A stretch of DNA of 64,000 nt from Boesenbergia rotunda (GCA_024364735.1 JAGFNQ010009950.1:206067-270066); one strand, 5' to 3'. Positions 10,595 to 23,505 are shown, counted from the stretch's first letter. Translations and numbers: made by a program. The notes: generated by a model from the letters alone, not told the origin.

Positions 10595-12804
10595 ACTCCC
10601 CCACACTTATTCTTGGGCGTCTCGCACAAGCTACTAGTAAACTAAAGATATACCCCCCCTAGATTATTCTCAATCATAGTAAGAACCAATTGAAAATAAA
10701 TTACCTAGGGTTGTCAATTCTCAAAAATCTAAGCTCAATAGACTAGTATCTTGTCCTTAAATCAACAACTTAGCATACTTCCTCCTTCATGACTCATTGA
10801 GATGAACTCAACAAACAAAACCTTCCAAAGGGACATTTAGTGGCTCTCTTCCTAATTCTACATTTCAATGAAAGTGGAGCTAACTCAAACACAACATGTT
10901 TCTTGAACTACATAGGCTTGCTTATTATCTACTCTCCACCATCATTCTTGCCTTGGATCCACATCTATAAAGTTTATTAGAACAAATTAAAGAAATATGA
11001 AATGAAGAGAATGAAAAAGAAGTTCCATGAATTTTGATACCAAAGACTAATAATAAAGAAAATAGAGAAATATGATATGATAAGAAAAAGAATATGGTAA
11101 AGAAATATAACATGAGGAAGGAATATTGGAAAGTAAGGAAAAATAGAAGACTTGGTTACTCAAAATTATTTCTTATGCTCTTTGCCCTCTTGTATAGTCC
11201 TCTCAATGGTTCAATGCTAAAGTGGGTAGGCAATCAGCTGATTTAGATGAGGAACTTCACTGAATTCTGTATTCTGTAATGTGCCAGCTCCACTGATCGG
11301 TCCAGAGACTGATCAGACATTGCCTGATCGTTCTGGAGATCGGTCTATACTTCATCTGCTTAGACTGGATAGCTCCTGATCGGTCTGATGATCGATCAGG
11401 CTCTTCCCTGATCGGACTGGTGACCGATCAGGGAATGATCAGTAGCTGGACTGAGCTGAATTCTGAAACTGCTTCTGTCAATTTTTTTTCCTTCAATCAA
11501 CACTAAATCTTAACTCATCAGGCTTCTTATTCACAACTTCAAGTTCAGAAATCTATCCATCTTTTGAACCTTATTGTTTTCCCTTGTCTTTTCTTTCTTT
11601 TGCTTTTCTTCTCTTCTATTTTTTTTTTCTGATTTCTGTTTTTGTGTAGCTGCAATTTTTTTCCTCTTTCTTTTCTTTTGTTTTCTTTTCTTCTTCAGCT
11701 GCAATTCAAATCCATAACTTCGTAACCTTGAGCTCTTCATGTCAATAGAGCACTAAGTGCTTCACTTGGTACCACTTTAAGCATTGAAACACCAAATCAC
11801 ATTCAATTGTAACCTTCTTGTGTAGACTACCTCCTTTCCCTTTTGTAATTCCCCTCATCGAGTTTGAAATGCCAAATCATATTCAAGAATCAAATTGCTC
11901 CAAAAGTGATCTTCACTTATCAATACTCACAACTCATCTTTGATACACCACTCCATCTAATTAGCACACTTCTTAATGTTCTTTTCTTCTTTCTTTTTTT
12001 TTCTATTTTTGCATTGCATCCCTCATACTCTTCCATTCCTTTAGTCCCATCAATACATTCAGAATCCACAAAAAATCTATCTTAAAATCCATAAAAACAC
12101 ATAATAAACTTCAAAATACATTCCTTCTCACCAAAACCATTTAAAAGCACTAGCCACCTCCCCCACACTTAAACTTTTATCCGTCTCGGGCAAAGTAACA
12201 TCAAGAAAAATCCCAAGTAATCAAGTCCATAGAGAAATATGGTTATGAGCAGAAAAAATAGGGGAAGGAAAAAGAATAAGGCATGAATCAACAAGGTATG
12301 TTGTAAAAATTATATGAAAAAGGAAAGACAAAGTGATTACCTCTATAAATGTTGTCCAATCATAGAAATATGGTTTTGAAAGAATTTAAGCAAGTTCTAG
12401 AGTACAATCACATGTGTGTATCTCAAAAATAAGGCTAAGTCCTCACTAGGTAAAAAGAATTCATCTCAATTCATCAATCTAGAGTCCATAACTAAGTAGT
12501 ACTCAAGCAACCAAGAATTTTCATCCATTAACTCAAATCCTAAGTTTTGACAACCAAATTTAATTTGCTTTCAAAAGACTCTAAAATGATATAGAGAAAA
12601 CCTAGAGGGATACATTTATTCATAATCATGCAAGAAATAAGGTGCCAAAAAGGAATAGCATGGTATCTACAATGACTATTTATTCAATTTACACTTCCTA
12701 AACATTTATTATCAAAAACTCATGGTAAAAGAAAATTTAACTACTTGAAAACAATTAAATGGTATTTACAATGAAATAAAAACTCATGAAAAGAAAACTC
12801 CCCT
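10595..12804 (-). other. 3' untranslated region of A with polypurine tracts
   Basis: There is no gene. A polypurine tract (minus strand GTGTGGGGGAGT, 10595-10606) touches the LTR, as needed for plus-strand priming, and a second copy lies at 12158-12170. A second cluster of GATCGG/CCGATC motifs sits at 11293-11445. Positions 11540-11720 are C/T-rich on the plus strand. The part 12480-12804 resembles positions 1-335 in element F. Confidence 0.65.
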
Positions 12805-13323
12805 TTAGGTTGGGTAGATAGCGTCTTTGATGTCCAATCCATCCACCTCTAGCTCCTTTAATTCTTCAAAGTACTTCTTGAGCCGGTGACCATTGATTTT
12901 CCAAACACAATTATTAGCTTCATCCTTAATTTCAACAACACCATAGGAAAAAATGTTAGTTACAAGAAATGGACCTTCTCACCTTGACCTCAACTTACCC
13001 TTAATCAACTTGAGCCTTGACTTATACAATAAGACCTTGTCGTCAATTTGGAATTCTTTTCTCATGATATGTTTGTCATGGAAGTTCTTGGTCTTTTCCT
13101 TATAAATTTTTGAGTTTTCAAATGCTTCTAGTCTTATTTCCTCAAGTTCTTGGAGTTGAAGCTTCCTCTCTTCCCCCACCTTAGTAGCATCAAAGTTGCA
13201 AGCCTTCACCGCCCAATATGCTTTGTGCTCGATTTCCACGGGGAGATGACAAACTTTTCCATACACTAAGCGGTAAGACGACATTCCAATTGGTGTTTTG
13301 TATGCCGTTCTATAGGCCAATAG
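12805..13323 (-). pseudogene. Integrase C-terminal part (A)
   Basis: The frame continues from the G insertion with AYRTAYKTPIGMSSYRLVYG, typical of Athila integrase C-termini, then a charged helical part and DKHIMRKEFQIDDKVLLY. One in-frame stop (near 12979) separates this from a last segment ending IKDAIYPT at the TAA at 12805-12807. The protein would insert element cDNA into the genome. The upstream catalytic part is at 15527-16445. Confidence 0.8.
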
Positions 13324-15526
13324 TGTTATGATATGAGAGAAGTGTCCTAAGGCAATCGCCTTATGACTGTAAACATTTATTTCAATAAATGAAAATTTAC
13401 TATTTGAGTATACATGTTTGTGTATTTGATTGGGATCTTAAACTCATTTACTGAATGTCCACAATACAATTCACAGTATGAGAGAATTTGTGATGGAATC
13501 ACAACTAGTGATTATCTCTACATGTGCAATTGTGAAGTATTGAAAATATCCCTAGTCGATGAATTGATAAATACGGACGCTGTCAATTCTGTTGAGACTA
13601 TCATGGGTTATTCTCTAATCAGCTAATTTTCACTGGCTGGTGACATTGGGATGTCCGGAGATAAACATGGATGCTAGTTAAGGGAACTAGTTCATTGGAG
13701 TGACTGACTGTAAAACTTCATATGGTAATCTACATATAGATATGTCAATGAAAGTTATTACTGCAGCTTAAGTGCGATGTTCCTTTGACTTGCGGTGTTC
13801 AAGTCATCTTGGTCATGGAGACTTATACTTTAACATCTTAAGCAAGCATCTCCAAGGAGGTGTGGACCCAGGATGGTTGGGTATAAGCCGAAGTGTCCGA
13901 AGATGTTTGAACAGCCTATAAAGGATTCACCACTCCTTGCGAGGAGATGTATACCCAGGCCTATCGTCGGATTGTTACTCAAAGCCTCTGGCCAGAGCAT
14001 GACATGTTTAGAGTATGAGTCTCTTAAATACATGAGAGTAATTAGAAATCCAAAGGACGAGAGAAAGTTACTTGGGCTAGGTGTGACGTAGTCAGCCTAG
14101 TGGGGACTGACACACACAGACCATGTCCTGAACCAAGTGGGTATAAGATGGTGAAGGGAATGAGGCACGACTCATTATAGCTGCTGAAAGGTTTCAGAAT
14201 TATTTCTGAGGTCAACCGTTGATCTTTCGATTAATTGGGGGTCATGATGTACTACTAGGTGCCACTCATGATCGTTCTATAATTGGTTGATTATAGACAT
14301 CCAACATAAATCGAAAGCCTATTTAGTCACACGCACTACGAGTAATCCGAGGGATTTAAAACGAGTTGAAAATTAGATTTTCCAATCAAGAGAAATAAGT
14401 CGAATCTGAATTTATCAGAGGCGCATCGGAAGCTTAAAATGGCTAAGTCTTTTGAAGGCTTATTGGGCGAATTAAATGCATTTAATTCGCGAGGGAAGGG
14501 CTTGGTGTGACCGGCCAAAGAGGGTGCCCACCCTCTTTGGTTTGGCCGGCCACAATAAAAGAGAGAAAACCAATTTAATTGGTTTAAATTATAAAATAAA
14601 TCAAGCGCGATTTGTTTTATAAAATTATGGATAAATAAATTAATTTATATAAAGAAAATTGTAGAAATTTATTCTTTTCTTGGAAATTAAAATGAACCAT
14701 GAATTGGTTTAATTTTAATTTATAAAATCAATTATGAATTGATTTTTCCATTATAAGAAAATTTCATACAAATTTTATTCCATAATTAAAAGGAGAGATG
14801 TATTTGTTTTATTATAAAGTTAGTTATAATAAAACTTGGCATAACGGAATAATTCATAAGAGAATTTATGAGATAAATTTCTTATGAAAATTTATTCCGT
14901 TAATTCCGTTAAAAGGGAGACTTAGCAATAGAGAGGCTACTATATAAAGGAACCAAAGGCAAGCCTTGAATTCTAATTAATCAAGAAATTAAGAAGCTCT
15001 CTCTCTCCCTTATTCTCTCTCTCTCTCTCTAGGGCCGGCGCAACCCCCTAGGGCCGGCGCCATCTTCCCTAGCCGTGAGCCACCACCAAGACGAAGCGGG
15101 ACGCGTCTCCTTCCTTCCTTTCCTCGGAATCTTGATTCCGTTACTTGGTGGTTAGTTTCCATCTTTCTCTCTTGATATTCTAGTTGTGCTTTTGGAGAAT
15201 CTAGTAGTTCTCGTCGGCACAAAACTCGTGGCTTTGCGAAGTCATCCTGAAGAGAACTCGGCGTGGACGCGAATAGAGGCGGAGCCTCCAAGGGACGCTA
15301 CGGTTGGATCTCGTCCCTTTCTTCGAGTTACGCGAGGTACAAAGTAAATTAGTTTACTTTTCGCAAAATTTTAATTTATGATCATGTCCACACATCATAA
15401 GGTCGTATGCTAGATACGTGGTTAAAAATTAATTCGAGAAATTATTTATGCAAATTCTTCTGCTGCATGTAAATATTTTAAAATTTACGAACTCGTATCC
15501 TTGTCAACATGCACCCGGTCCCAACA
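13324..15526. mobile_element. G: solo LTR inside the integrase of A
   Basis: The insertion starts TGTTATGATATG and ends CCCAACA (TG...CA). It is flanked by AATAG (13319-13323) and CATAG (15527-15531), a 5-bp duplication with one mismatch, and it splits the codons of A's integrase at the point where both flanks rejoin in frame. There is no internal coding region or second LTR, so it is a solo LTR; its family is not identified. It has a plus-strand TATATAAAGG (14941-14950), then a CT-rich run (14995-15032), and 14560-14900 is AT-rich. Small ORFs inside look spurious. Confidence 0.75.
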
Positions 15527-16456
15527 CATAGCACATCATCTAGCCTCTTGCTCCAATATTTCCTATTAGGCCTAACGGTCTTTTCCAAAATCGCTTTGAT
15601 TTCTCTATTTGAAATTTCGGCTTGGCCATTTGTTTGGGGATGGTAGGAAGTAGAAACCTTGTGTACAACCCCATACTTGCTAAGTAGGGCCTTCATGTGT
15701 TTGTTGCAAAAATGAGATCCTTGGTCACTTATTATAGCTCTGGGAATTCCAAACCTGTAAAATATATGTGACCTGACAATACTAACAACAACACAAGAGT
15801 CATCAGTCCTGGAGGGAATGACCTCCACCCATTTAGAAACATAATCTACATAAGTAAAATATACAAATAACCACAGGATGCAGGAAAAGGTCCCATAAAG
15901 TCTATTCCCCAAACATAAAAAATTTCACAAAATAGCATAGTCTGCTGGGGCATCTCATTTCTAGCACTTATGTTCCCAGTTCGTTGACATCTATCATAAT
16001 TTTTATAGAACAAATATGAATCATGAAATAAGGTGGGCCAATATAAACCACACTCTAAAACCTTTCTAGCTGTCCTCTGTGGTCCAAAATGTCCACCACA
16101 GGCTGATGAATGGCAAAAAGTAAGGACTGAATGAAATTCATGGTCAGGTATACATCTCCTAATTATTTGATCATTACAAAACTTCCATAAATAAGGGTCA
16201 TCCCATACATAGAATTTTGCATCACTTTTGAGTTTATCTTTTTGAGTCTTAGAAAAATGTGTAGGAAAAACATGTGCTACTAAAAAGTTAACAAGGTCTG
16301 TATACCAAGGCGACTCACCATGTATGACAAGAAGATGTTCATCTCTAAAGTCATCGTCGATGGTGGTAGGGGATCCATCTCCCTCAATTCTGCTTAGGTG
16401 ATCTGCAACCAAATTTTCTTTGCCACTCCTATCACGGATTTCCAAATCAAATTCTT
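15527..16456 (-). pseudogene. Integrase zinc-binding and catalytic part (A)
   Basis: From 16445 down, the translation has the end of RNase H (VADHLSRIEGDG), a long linker and the zinc-binding domain, with histidines and CQRTGN (HHCC). The start of the catalytic core follows (WGIDFMGPFP, first Asp). A frameshift at ~15850-15910 moves the rest into another frame: YVSKWVEVIPS, IISDQGSHFCN (second Asp) and HPQTNGQAEISNREIK (catalytic Glu). It then runs to RLDDVL, where solo LTR G interrupts. Confidence 0.8.
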
Positions 16457-17706
16457 AGAGTAGCAGCATCCATCTGATTAGCCTAGGCTTAGCATCTGGC
16501 TTCTTCAATAGGTACTTTAAAGCTGCATGATCAGATAAAAATGACATGTGAGCACAACAAATAAGATCTAAAACGGTCTAAAGCAAAAATAATGGCAAGA
16601 AGTTCCTTTTCAGTGGTGGTGTAGTTGGCTTGTGCGGCATCTAGGGTCTTGGAGGCATAGCATATGACATGAGGTGCTCCATCCACCCTCTGTGCTAGAA
16701 CAACTCCTACAGCAAAGTTAGATGCATCACACATTAGTTTAAATGGTAAGTTCCAATCTGGGGGTCTAATAATAGGAGCTGAAGTAAGAGCCTCCATTAG
16801 CCTGTGAAAAGCTTCTTTGCATTTATCATCAAAACAAAAATCAACATCTTTTTGCAAAAGTTTTGTCAAGGGCCGAGCAATATCGCTGAAATCTCTAATA
16901 AATCTGCGGTAGAATCCTGCATGTCCAAGAAAGGCACGAACATCCCGTACGCATACGGGGCATGATAAAGAAGATATAACACTGATTTTTACAGGATCTA
17001 CCTCAATTCCTCTCCTAGAGACTATATGACCTAATACAATATCATGCTCTACCATAAAGTGATATTTTTCAAAATTAAGCACAAGGTTAGTCTCAATGTA
17101 TCTATGTAAAACCCTAAACAAATTATCTAAGTAAGAATCAAATGAAATGCCAAAGACTGAAAAATCATCCATGAAAATCTCCATACAGTGCTCTAATAAC
17201 TCACCAAATATACTTACCATGAACCTCTAGAAAGTCCCTGGAGCATTGTAGAGTCCAAATGACATCCGTCTATACGCAAAAGTGCCGAACGGACAAGTGA
17301 AGGTAGTCTTCTCCTGATCCTCTGGGTCAATACAAATCTGGAAATAACCTGAGTACCCATCCATGAAGCAGTAATGGGACTTCCCTGCCAACCTCTCAAG
17401 CATCTGATCAATGAAGGGCAAGGGAAAGTGATCCTTCCTCGTGACTTGGTTTAGCTTCCTGTCGTCAATGCATACTCTCCATGAATTCTTTACTCTAGTC
17501 GGCACTAATTCATTACTTCCATTTTCCACCACTGTACCTCCAGATTTCATAGGCACCACATGGATGGGGCTAACCCACTGACTATCAGAAATAGGGTAAA
17601 TGATACCTGCTTGCAGAAGTCGAGTCACCTCTTTCTTAACAACATCCAAAATGAGTGGATTAAGTCTCCTCTGTGGTTGCCTGACTGGTTTAACATTTTC
17701 CTCCAA
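16457..17706 (-). pseudogene. Reverse transcriptase and RNase H (A)
   Basis: The frame 17227-17706 begins MEENVKPVRQPQRRLNP and includes WVSPIHVVPMKSGG, WRVCIDDRKLN and FCPFGTFAYRRM-like RT blocks. A TAG (17224-17226), probably from a glutamine codon, separates it from 16531-17220. The second frame has the catalytic box FMDDFSVFG (YxDD equivalent; FMDD is usual in Athila) and the RNase H start CDASNFAVGVVLAQR. A frameshift at ~16540 and a second TAG near 16457 follow. The enzyme copies element RNA into DNA; this copy is inactive. Confidence 0.85.
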
Positions 17707-18760
17707 AAATATCCTGTGCTTGCAAATAGCTGTGCTAATACCTGGTATATCTGATAAAGTCCACCCAATAGCTTCCTTGTGCTACCTCAGGACTTGCAAT
17801 AACTTTTCTTCTTGCTCTGATTCCAAGTGTTGAGCAATAATGACAGGAAAATTTTGCTCCTCTCCTAGAAAAACATATTTCAAATGATCTGGTAGTGGCT
17901 TAAGCTCAATCTGGGCCTGCTCAGTAGGTATGGGTGATCCTTGGGGCTCAGTGCAATCCCCTACACTCACACACCTCTCTCCTGAGTCCTCTGAAACATC
18001 AATCAAAGTAGGTGATCCTTGGGGCTCTATGCAATCCCCTACACCTAGAAAATCCTCTCCACCTGGAAGTAGGTCTGAAATAACCTCTGAATCATCCTCC
18101 TCAATAGCAAATATAACCTCAGCCTCCTCTAAACTGCCAACTCCTCTGGAAACATCAAATGAAACTCCCTCAGCCGATATATCTGCATCATCCAACTCCT
18201 CTAGAATGTCAATGCTCATAATGGAGTGATCCTCTATAGGGTGCTTCATGACATCAAAGATACTAAATTGGACTACTGTATCTCCAATTTCCATGGACAG
18301 TGTGCCAGCATAAACATCTATCTTTGTTCTTGTAGTCTTCAAAAAGGGCCTTCCTATGATGAGCGGAGATCTGTGCGCAAGGTAGTCCCCCCTCCATGTC
18401 CAAAATATAGAAATCTGCAAGAAATATCAGCTCCTTCACCTTTACTAACACATCTTCAATAATACCGGCTAGGTGGGTCTGACTCCTGTCTGCTAACTGA
18501 ATCACCACTCCAGTAGGCTATAGAGGGCCAATACCAAGCATCTGGAAGACTGATCTGGGGATCACATTAATGGAAGTTCCTAAATCCAACATGGCATCAT
18601 GAAACATAGTCCTCCTATCTCACAAGACACTGTAAAAAACTCCTGGGTCTTCACACTTCTGAGGGATGTCATGGATAAGTACTGAAACATTTTTCCCCAA
18701 GCTAACCAACTCATTCTCCTTAAGCTTCTTCTTGTGAACACATAAATCTTTGAGAAATTT
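17707..18760 (-). pseudogene. Aspartic protease and linker (A)
   Basis: Reading down from ~18620, the translation has AMLDLGTSINVIPRSVF, the Athila-type protease motif (DLGTS in place of DTGA), then VIQLADRSQTHLAGIIEDVLVK. Next come IIGRPFLKTTRTKIDVY and a 130-residue acidic linker in which VGDC(I/T)EPQGSP occurs twice. At least one frameshift and two stops break it (near 18510 and 17782). It would process the polyprotein. Confidence 0.75.
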
Positions 18761-19198
18761 GGCATACTTAGGAATCTGTTTAATCATGGTCAACAAGGGT
18801 ACATTAATCTCCACCTTACTAAACAACTTCACAATCTCATTGTATTCTTTAGCTTTCTCCTCCTCCACTTGCTTCTTGGCTTGGATTTTTCGCTGGGGAA
18901 AGGGCAAAGGAACCCTTAATTCTTCCTCTTGAGCCGAAGTTTGAGGGGCTGAAATCTGAACTGAATTTTCCACTGAAGTAGCTGCTGTAAACTCCCCTTT
19001 TCCACTGATTTCTCCTTCATTCTCCACCAAAATCACAGGATTACTTGATGAAGGAGTTAGGCTTGGACTAGGGTTGAAACCAACTGAATTTGGAGTCTTT
19101 TCAGGGTTGTTTGAGGCTGGAAATGAAGGTGCTGTCCTGTTTTCAGAAAAATCAGCCCTTGGACCATTTGGAGTTGAAGCCACCTTCCCACTCCTCAA
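18620..19198 (-). pseudogene. Gag C-terminal / pre-protease domain (A)
   Basis: The 192-codon frame starts in a Ser/Pro-rich region and then carries LPFPQRK, VEINVPLLTMIKQIPKYAKF and the lysine-rich KKKLKENELVSL. This succession (LPFPQR, then INVPL...QIP.YAKFLK) is characteristic of the Athila region before the protease. The frame ends in a TGA just before the protease motif. Confidence 0.75.
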
Positions 19199-20060
19199 AA
19201 TGATGGCACTAACGTTTTCCTTTGGATTGGGAGTAGCTTGAGAAGGTAGTTGACTTGATCCTTGGGCTTACATTTGGTTCATCCCACTAGCCAATTGTCC
19301 AATTTGTCTGTCAATGTTTTGTAAGGTGGGATCATTTCTTTGTTGTTGCAAATTGTTGTAACATCTTCTCGAGCCTTTGTTGTTGAGCATTTCCCCCATA
19401 GAGCATCCATAGCCTCCTTGGTTAGCATGAGACTTTGATTGGCCTTGAAATGTAAAAGTAGGCTGCTAAAATTGTTGAACTTGCTGTGAACCTTGAAAGT
19501 AGGGCTGTTGGGGCTGATTAATGGCTGTGGAAATTGCTGAGAATTAGGCTGGAAACTTGGTTGAAATTGTTGAGAATTGTAGCTTTGAAAATTCTGAGGT
19601 TGATGTTGAAATTGTTGTGGTGAGGGATGAAATTTAGTGGGCTGGAAATTCTGATTTGAGGGTTGAAAATCTTGATTGAATGGTTGAAATCCCTGTTGTG
19701 AAAACTGATTTCCTTGCTGATAATTCAGATTACCTTGAAACCCTTGCTGATTTGCTTGAAAAGGTGGCTGATTTGTTGATAGGGTTGCTGAAATTGTTGA
19801 ATTGGTTGTTGAAATGGCTGAAATTGTTGTTGTCCTTGTTGATTTTGCTGGAAATTCGATTGAGGCTACTGATAGGGCTGTTGTGATGGGTTTTGCTGAT
19901 AAAAAGAGTTGTCATACTTTAGGTTTGGATGATCCCTCCAACCCAGATTGTAAGTAGATTAGTAAGGATTATTTTTGGCCTGAAATTATCCTCTAGTTAA
20001 TGCCGCTAGTGTCTCATCTTGTTGGAGGTTAGGACCTGAATCTAAATTGTGTTCTTGGCT
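19199..20060 (-). other. Gln-rich spacer of the A polyprotein
   Basis: The minus-strand translation is rich in Q, N, F and P in several frames, with scattered stops, and the DNA is a degenerate CAA/TTG repeat. It joins gag to the protease region and corresponds to the low-complexity segment of element F at 1434-2252. Confidence 0.55.
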
Positions 20061-20476
20061 TTAACAAATACTACATAACCTCATCACTTGGCTTGAAGGT
20101 GGAGGTACTGAGAAATTCTGATTTTTGCTAACATTATTTAGAGTCATTTGCTTCACCAGGGAAGTGAGCTCCATCAATGAATTCTTGAATTCCTTTTGCT
20201 CATTAGATACCATCTGAACTTCATTAACTCCTCTGGTGGATAAAGCTCTACTCCCAAACTGCTGTGAATTCTCTCCCATGTTTGAAATCAACTCCCTAGC
20301 TTGATCTGGTGTTTTGTTCATTAGGGCTCCTGCTGCTGCTGCGTCAATCATGATCCTATCCATCTGGAGTAGACCCTCGTAGAAGTACTGAATAAGTAGC
20401 TGCTCACTGATCTGGTGCTGTGGGCAACTAGAGCAAAGTTTGTTGAACCTTTACCAATAGTCATACATAGTCTCTC
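20061..20476 (-). pseudogene. Gag central part (A), left of the B insertion
   Basis: The frame includes the end of the retrotransposon gag domain (RFNKLCSSCPQHQISEQLLI, then YEGLLQMDR) and the helical LISNMGENSQQFG segment. A TAA lies just upstream of RFNKLC. The N-terminal part of the same domain is at 40461-41003, on the other side of element B; the break is exactly at B's CTCTC duplication. Confidence 0.8.
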
Positions 20477-20947
20477 TGTAACACCCAATAATTTTCATGA
20501 ATTATTAGGAATTATCTGAATTTTTTGGCAATTTTTCGAAAAAAAAATTAAAGGGTCGGGTGGAGGTTTGACCTCGCGACCACGCGGCAAGCGTGGTCCA
20601 TAAGCGAACTCGGCTGGCCAAAAGGTCGGGGGTATCAACCACAAAAAAGAATGAAGCGAATTAATGTTATAGGCGAGTAAGTCTTTTTCATGAAGAGGTG
20701 TTTCAACTTCCGCTTAAGTTGCGTTAAATCCCCTTTAGGTCAGGGAGTCGGCGGAAAAAAGGGCAAGAGGAGGCTGCGAAAACAGGGAGAAAACAAGGGT
20801 TTACTTCCTCCTTCTTCTTCCTCTTGAGTAGAGAACCTAGGGCTTTCTTCCCTAGGGCCAAGGAGTGAGGATTTTCGCAAGGGAAGAGAAAAGGAGTGCT
20901 ACGATAGGATTTTACCATATACTTAGTGAGTTTTCTTTAAACAAAGG

Positions 20948-21852
20948 GTAAGTAGATCACTCACCTGCAATAGAAGTAGTTTCGTATGTAGTTTCTCATT
21001 GTAGAACCGTGATTTTGTGATCCAAGTGCATGCTTTAAGAATATTGTTTTATTGTGTGATTTTAGTTTCTAAAGAATACATATTTTTATCATAGAACTTG
21101 AATTTGAGTAGGTTTGGTGTATGTGATCTAAGCATGATAAGACCAAGTTCTTGAAAAGTCCCAAAAATGAGTTTTGGGTTAAGGACACGCAAGGTGCTCG
21201 ATGAAAGTTCCAAGTAAGAAAGGTAAAGGTTTGTAAGGCAAAAATTATGCAAAAAGAAAGATAGCTTGATAAGTATAAGCATTATGACTAAGAAAGTATT
21301 TTACTTTTGTAAAGTGACATGTACCGGGCAAATGAGAGGCCCACAGAAAGTTAGAAAGAAGCTCTAATAGGGTGCGGTGGCTAGCTACCCCGAAACCTAT
21401 TAGGGATGCGCGCATTGGTACATTGATACCAGGTACAGTGTCAAGGCCTAGAAAGTTGATTATTATTTTTAAGTATATAAGTATATATAAGTGTTTCAAT
21501 TCTCTTAAGTGCATGTTTTGTTACGTATGTTAACATTGTTATGTTAGCAACATGTTAAAGAGCAAGAGCAAAGAAGTTAGTGTTTTAAAGTATGAAAATG
21601 TATAAGTATCAAATCTCAAAAGAAATCATGAGCATGTTATGTTTGCAAGTGTTTTACTGCAAGTAAATGTTTTCAAGCATGATTGAGCATGATAGGTATA
21701 TGAAAGTTCCCATATGCAAGTATTTCCAAGTGCATGTATTTTGAAGCAAGCATTCTTGAAAAGAGCATGTTTATCATTGATCGCATGGATTTGTGAGTTA
21801 GGATTTACTTACTAAGCAAATCGCTTATTAGTTGTATTTCCTTTTATTGCAG
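20948..21852 (+). other. Putative intron inside the B LTR
   Basis: The 5' end reads AGG|GTAAGTAG and the 3' end reads TTTCCTTTTATTGCAG|AT, both strong plant splice signals; length 905 nt. The 3' LTR has the same pair at 35908 and 36813. The interior is AT/T-rich and gene-free. Splicing is inferred; no transcript data are available here. Confidence 0.5.
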
Positions 21853-22246
21853 ATAAAGGTAAAGAAAAAGCATAAGCTAAGGAGGCGAACGGGACTTGCA
21901 TTGATGTTCAGTGGCGGTGGAACCGTGGAAGAGATCTTTGGGTTAAGTCTTATAGAAACTTGTGGTTTGTGTTTTGGATTGGTAGAACATAAGGATTTTG
22001 TTTAAACTTTGCATAGAGACAAAGTTGAGTACAAACTCTAGTATAGATTTCATATGCTTTGATAGTTTATTAAATTTCGTAGAAATCCTAATTGCGAGTT
22101 AATGGATTTGTTTTGGGTTGTTAAGATGTTTATAAATCTAGTATAGAGTATAGATTTGGAGTTATTTATCTATATGCTTTGGAAGTGTATGAGTTATGGA
22201 CCCTTGAAAGGCTTCCTCAGGTCTGAAACTGTAGTTTTCAGGCGTG

Positions 22247-22401
22247 CCAGTCGACTGGTTCAGATACCAGTCGACTACCCTATCGAACAGAACCTTCTGT
22301 TTGATGCACCAGTCGATTGCCAAGAGGCCAGTCGACTGGTGCCAGGCACAGAAAGTTTCTATGGCTGACACCAGTCGACTGGCTATCTAGCAGTTGACTG
22401 G
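22247..22401. repeat. Cluster of CCAGTCGACTGG motifs in B LTR
   Basis: Six copies or near copies of the perfect palindrome CCAGTCGACTGG lie in 155 bp: 22247, 22267, 22309, 22328, 22371 and 22391. The 3' LTR has a shorter version at ~37208-37322. The motifs lie in the last ~400 bp of the LTR, downstream of the putative intron. Confidence 0.75.
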
Positions 22402-22640
22402 TACCATTGAAAAGAAAGTGTTATAGGGCAGATGGTTAGTGCTTCAGTTTTACAACTAAGAGGTCTAGGTGTCAAATCCTTGCAAAACAAATAAAATGAA
22501 AGTTTTTTTTAATAGAAAAAAATTCAAAGCAAGTTAAAAGAAGTCAAGTAGTTGTAACCTAAGGCTAAGAATAAGGTAAAGTTAAGGTTAAGTAAAAGTG
22601 ACCTCCGCTTTAGTGGTAGAGAAATGGGGTCATCATAGAG

Positions 22641-22652
22641 TGGTATCAGAGC
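22641..22652 (+). promoter_or_regulatory. Primer-binding site of B (initiator tRNA-Met)
   Basis: TGGTATCAGAGC lies 3 bases after the LTR end and is complementary to the 3' end of plant initiator tRNA-Met, the usual primer of this clade. Confidence 0.9.
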
Positions 22653-22840
22653 AAGTTTCCACCCTTCCGCCACACTGACATCAAACATCAATCTTGCCGC
22701 CTGCCAAGTAAGAAGTTCATATGTTGTAGTTTTGTATGCTTTTCATTATTGACTGCTAGTATCAGTAAGTGCATGATGATAAGGAAGTATGTTAGTATTA
22801 TTATATGCTAATATGTGCATGGAGATAATGAAGTAAGTTA

Positions 22841-23505
22841 GGGAGTGTTTGGGAGAACTTTTGCTTCTTGAAAAGTGATTCTTATAGAGATTATCTTGAA
22901 GTCAGTGAGAAGCTAAAGCATGAAGTGTTTGAAAATAGAAGCTAAAAACTGATACAAGATAAAGTTTGAGTGTTTGGTGAATAATTGCTTCCAAGCTTAA
23001 TTTTTAGTTAAATGACAACAATATTCTTAAACTATATAAATTATTTTTTTAAATTATCTAAATATAATTTTGATACACCATCAATAATGTTTTATATATT
23101 TATTATTAAATTTTAAATATTATATCAAAATTAAATTTTTTTTAATAATATATATGTTTAAAAAATATATAATTAATAAAAATATAAATATAAAAAATAA
23201 TAAATTTATAAAAATTTATTTAAAAAATTATGAATATATAAATTATATGAAAATATAAAATTTTATTTAAAACTATGGTGGCAATTATGTAAAATGATAA
23301 ATTATTAAGGGTATAAATGTCTACTTTTAATTCTAGACCATAAGCAAAAAAGCAGAAGCAGAAAAAAGCATCAAATTCTTGCTTGCAGCTTTTGACTAAA
23401 AGTTATAGAAGTTAAAGCAGAATTTGGTATTCACAAATACTCAAAAGTGCTTCTATGTAGCTAGAATCTAAAAAGCAGCTAACAGAAGCTCTCCCAAACA
23501 CTCCC
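22841..23505. mobile_element. PIF/Harbinger-like MITE in the B leader
   Basis: The 665-bp element starts GGGAGTGTTTGGGAGA and ends with its inverse TCTCCCAAACACTCCC; the inverted repeats extend further with mismatches (about 50 bp). It is flanked by TTA on both sides (22838-22840 and 23506-23508), the target of PIF/Harbinger (Tourist-type) elements. The core 22980-23330 is very AT-rich and has no ORF. Confidence 0.85.

Larger units (their letters stand above)
20477..22637 (+). repeat. 5' LTR of element B
   Basis: The 2161-bp LTR aligns closely with 35436-40445 after removal of insertion C. It ends CATCATA, where the other copy ends CGTCACA. It holds a putative intron (20948-21852) and a cluster of CCAGTCGACTGG motifs. 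One ~40-bp segment between those motifs is missing from the 3' copy. Confidence 0.9.

Noticed and set aside
15010..15291. 93-codon minus-strand ORF
   Set aside because: It lies in solo LTR G over a CT-rich run and a GC-rich stretch; no domain.
21245..21514. 89-codon ORF also found at 36206-36475
   Set aside because: It is within the B LTR copies, antisense and inside the putative intron.
23040..23300. AT-rich stretch as a possible origin or scaffold attachment site
   Set aside because: It is the core of the MITE bounded by exact inverted repeats and TTA.
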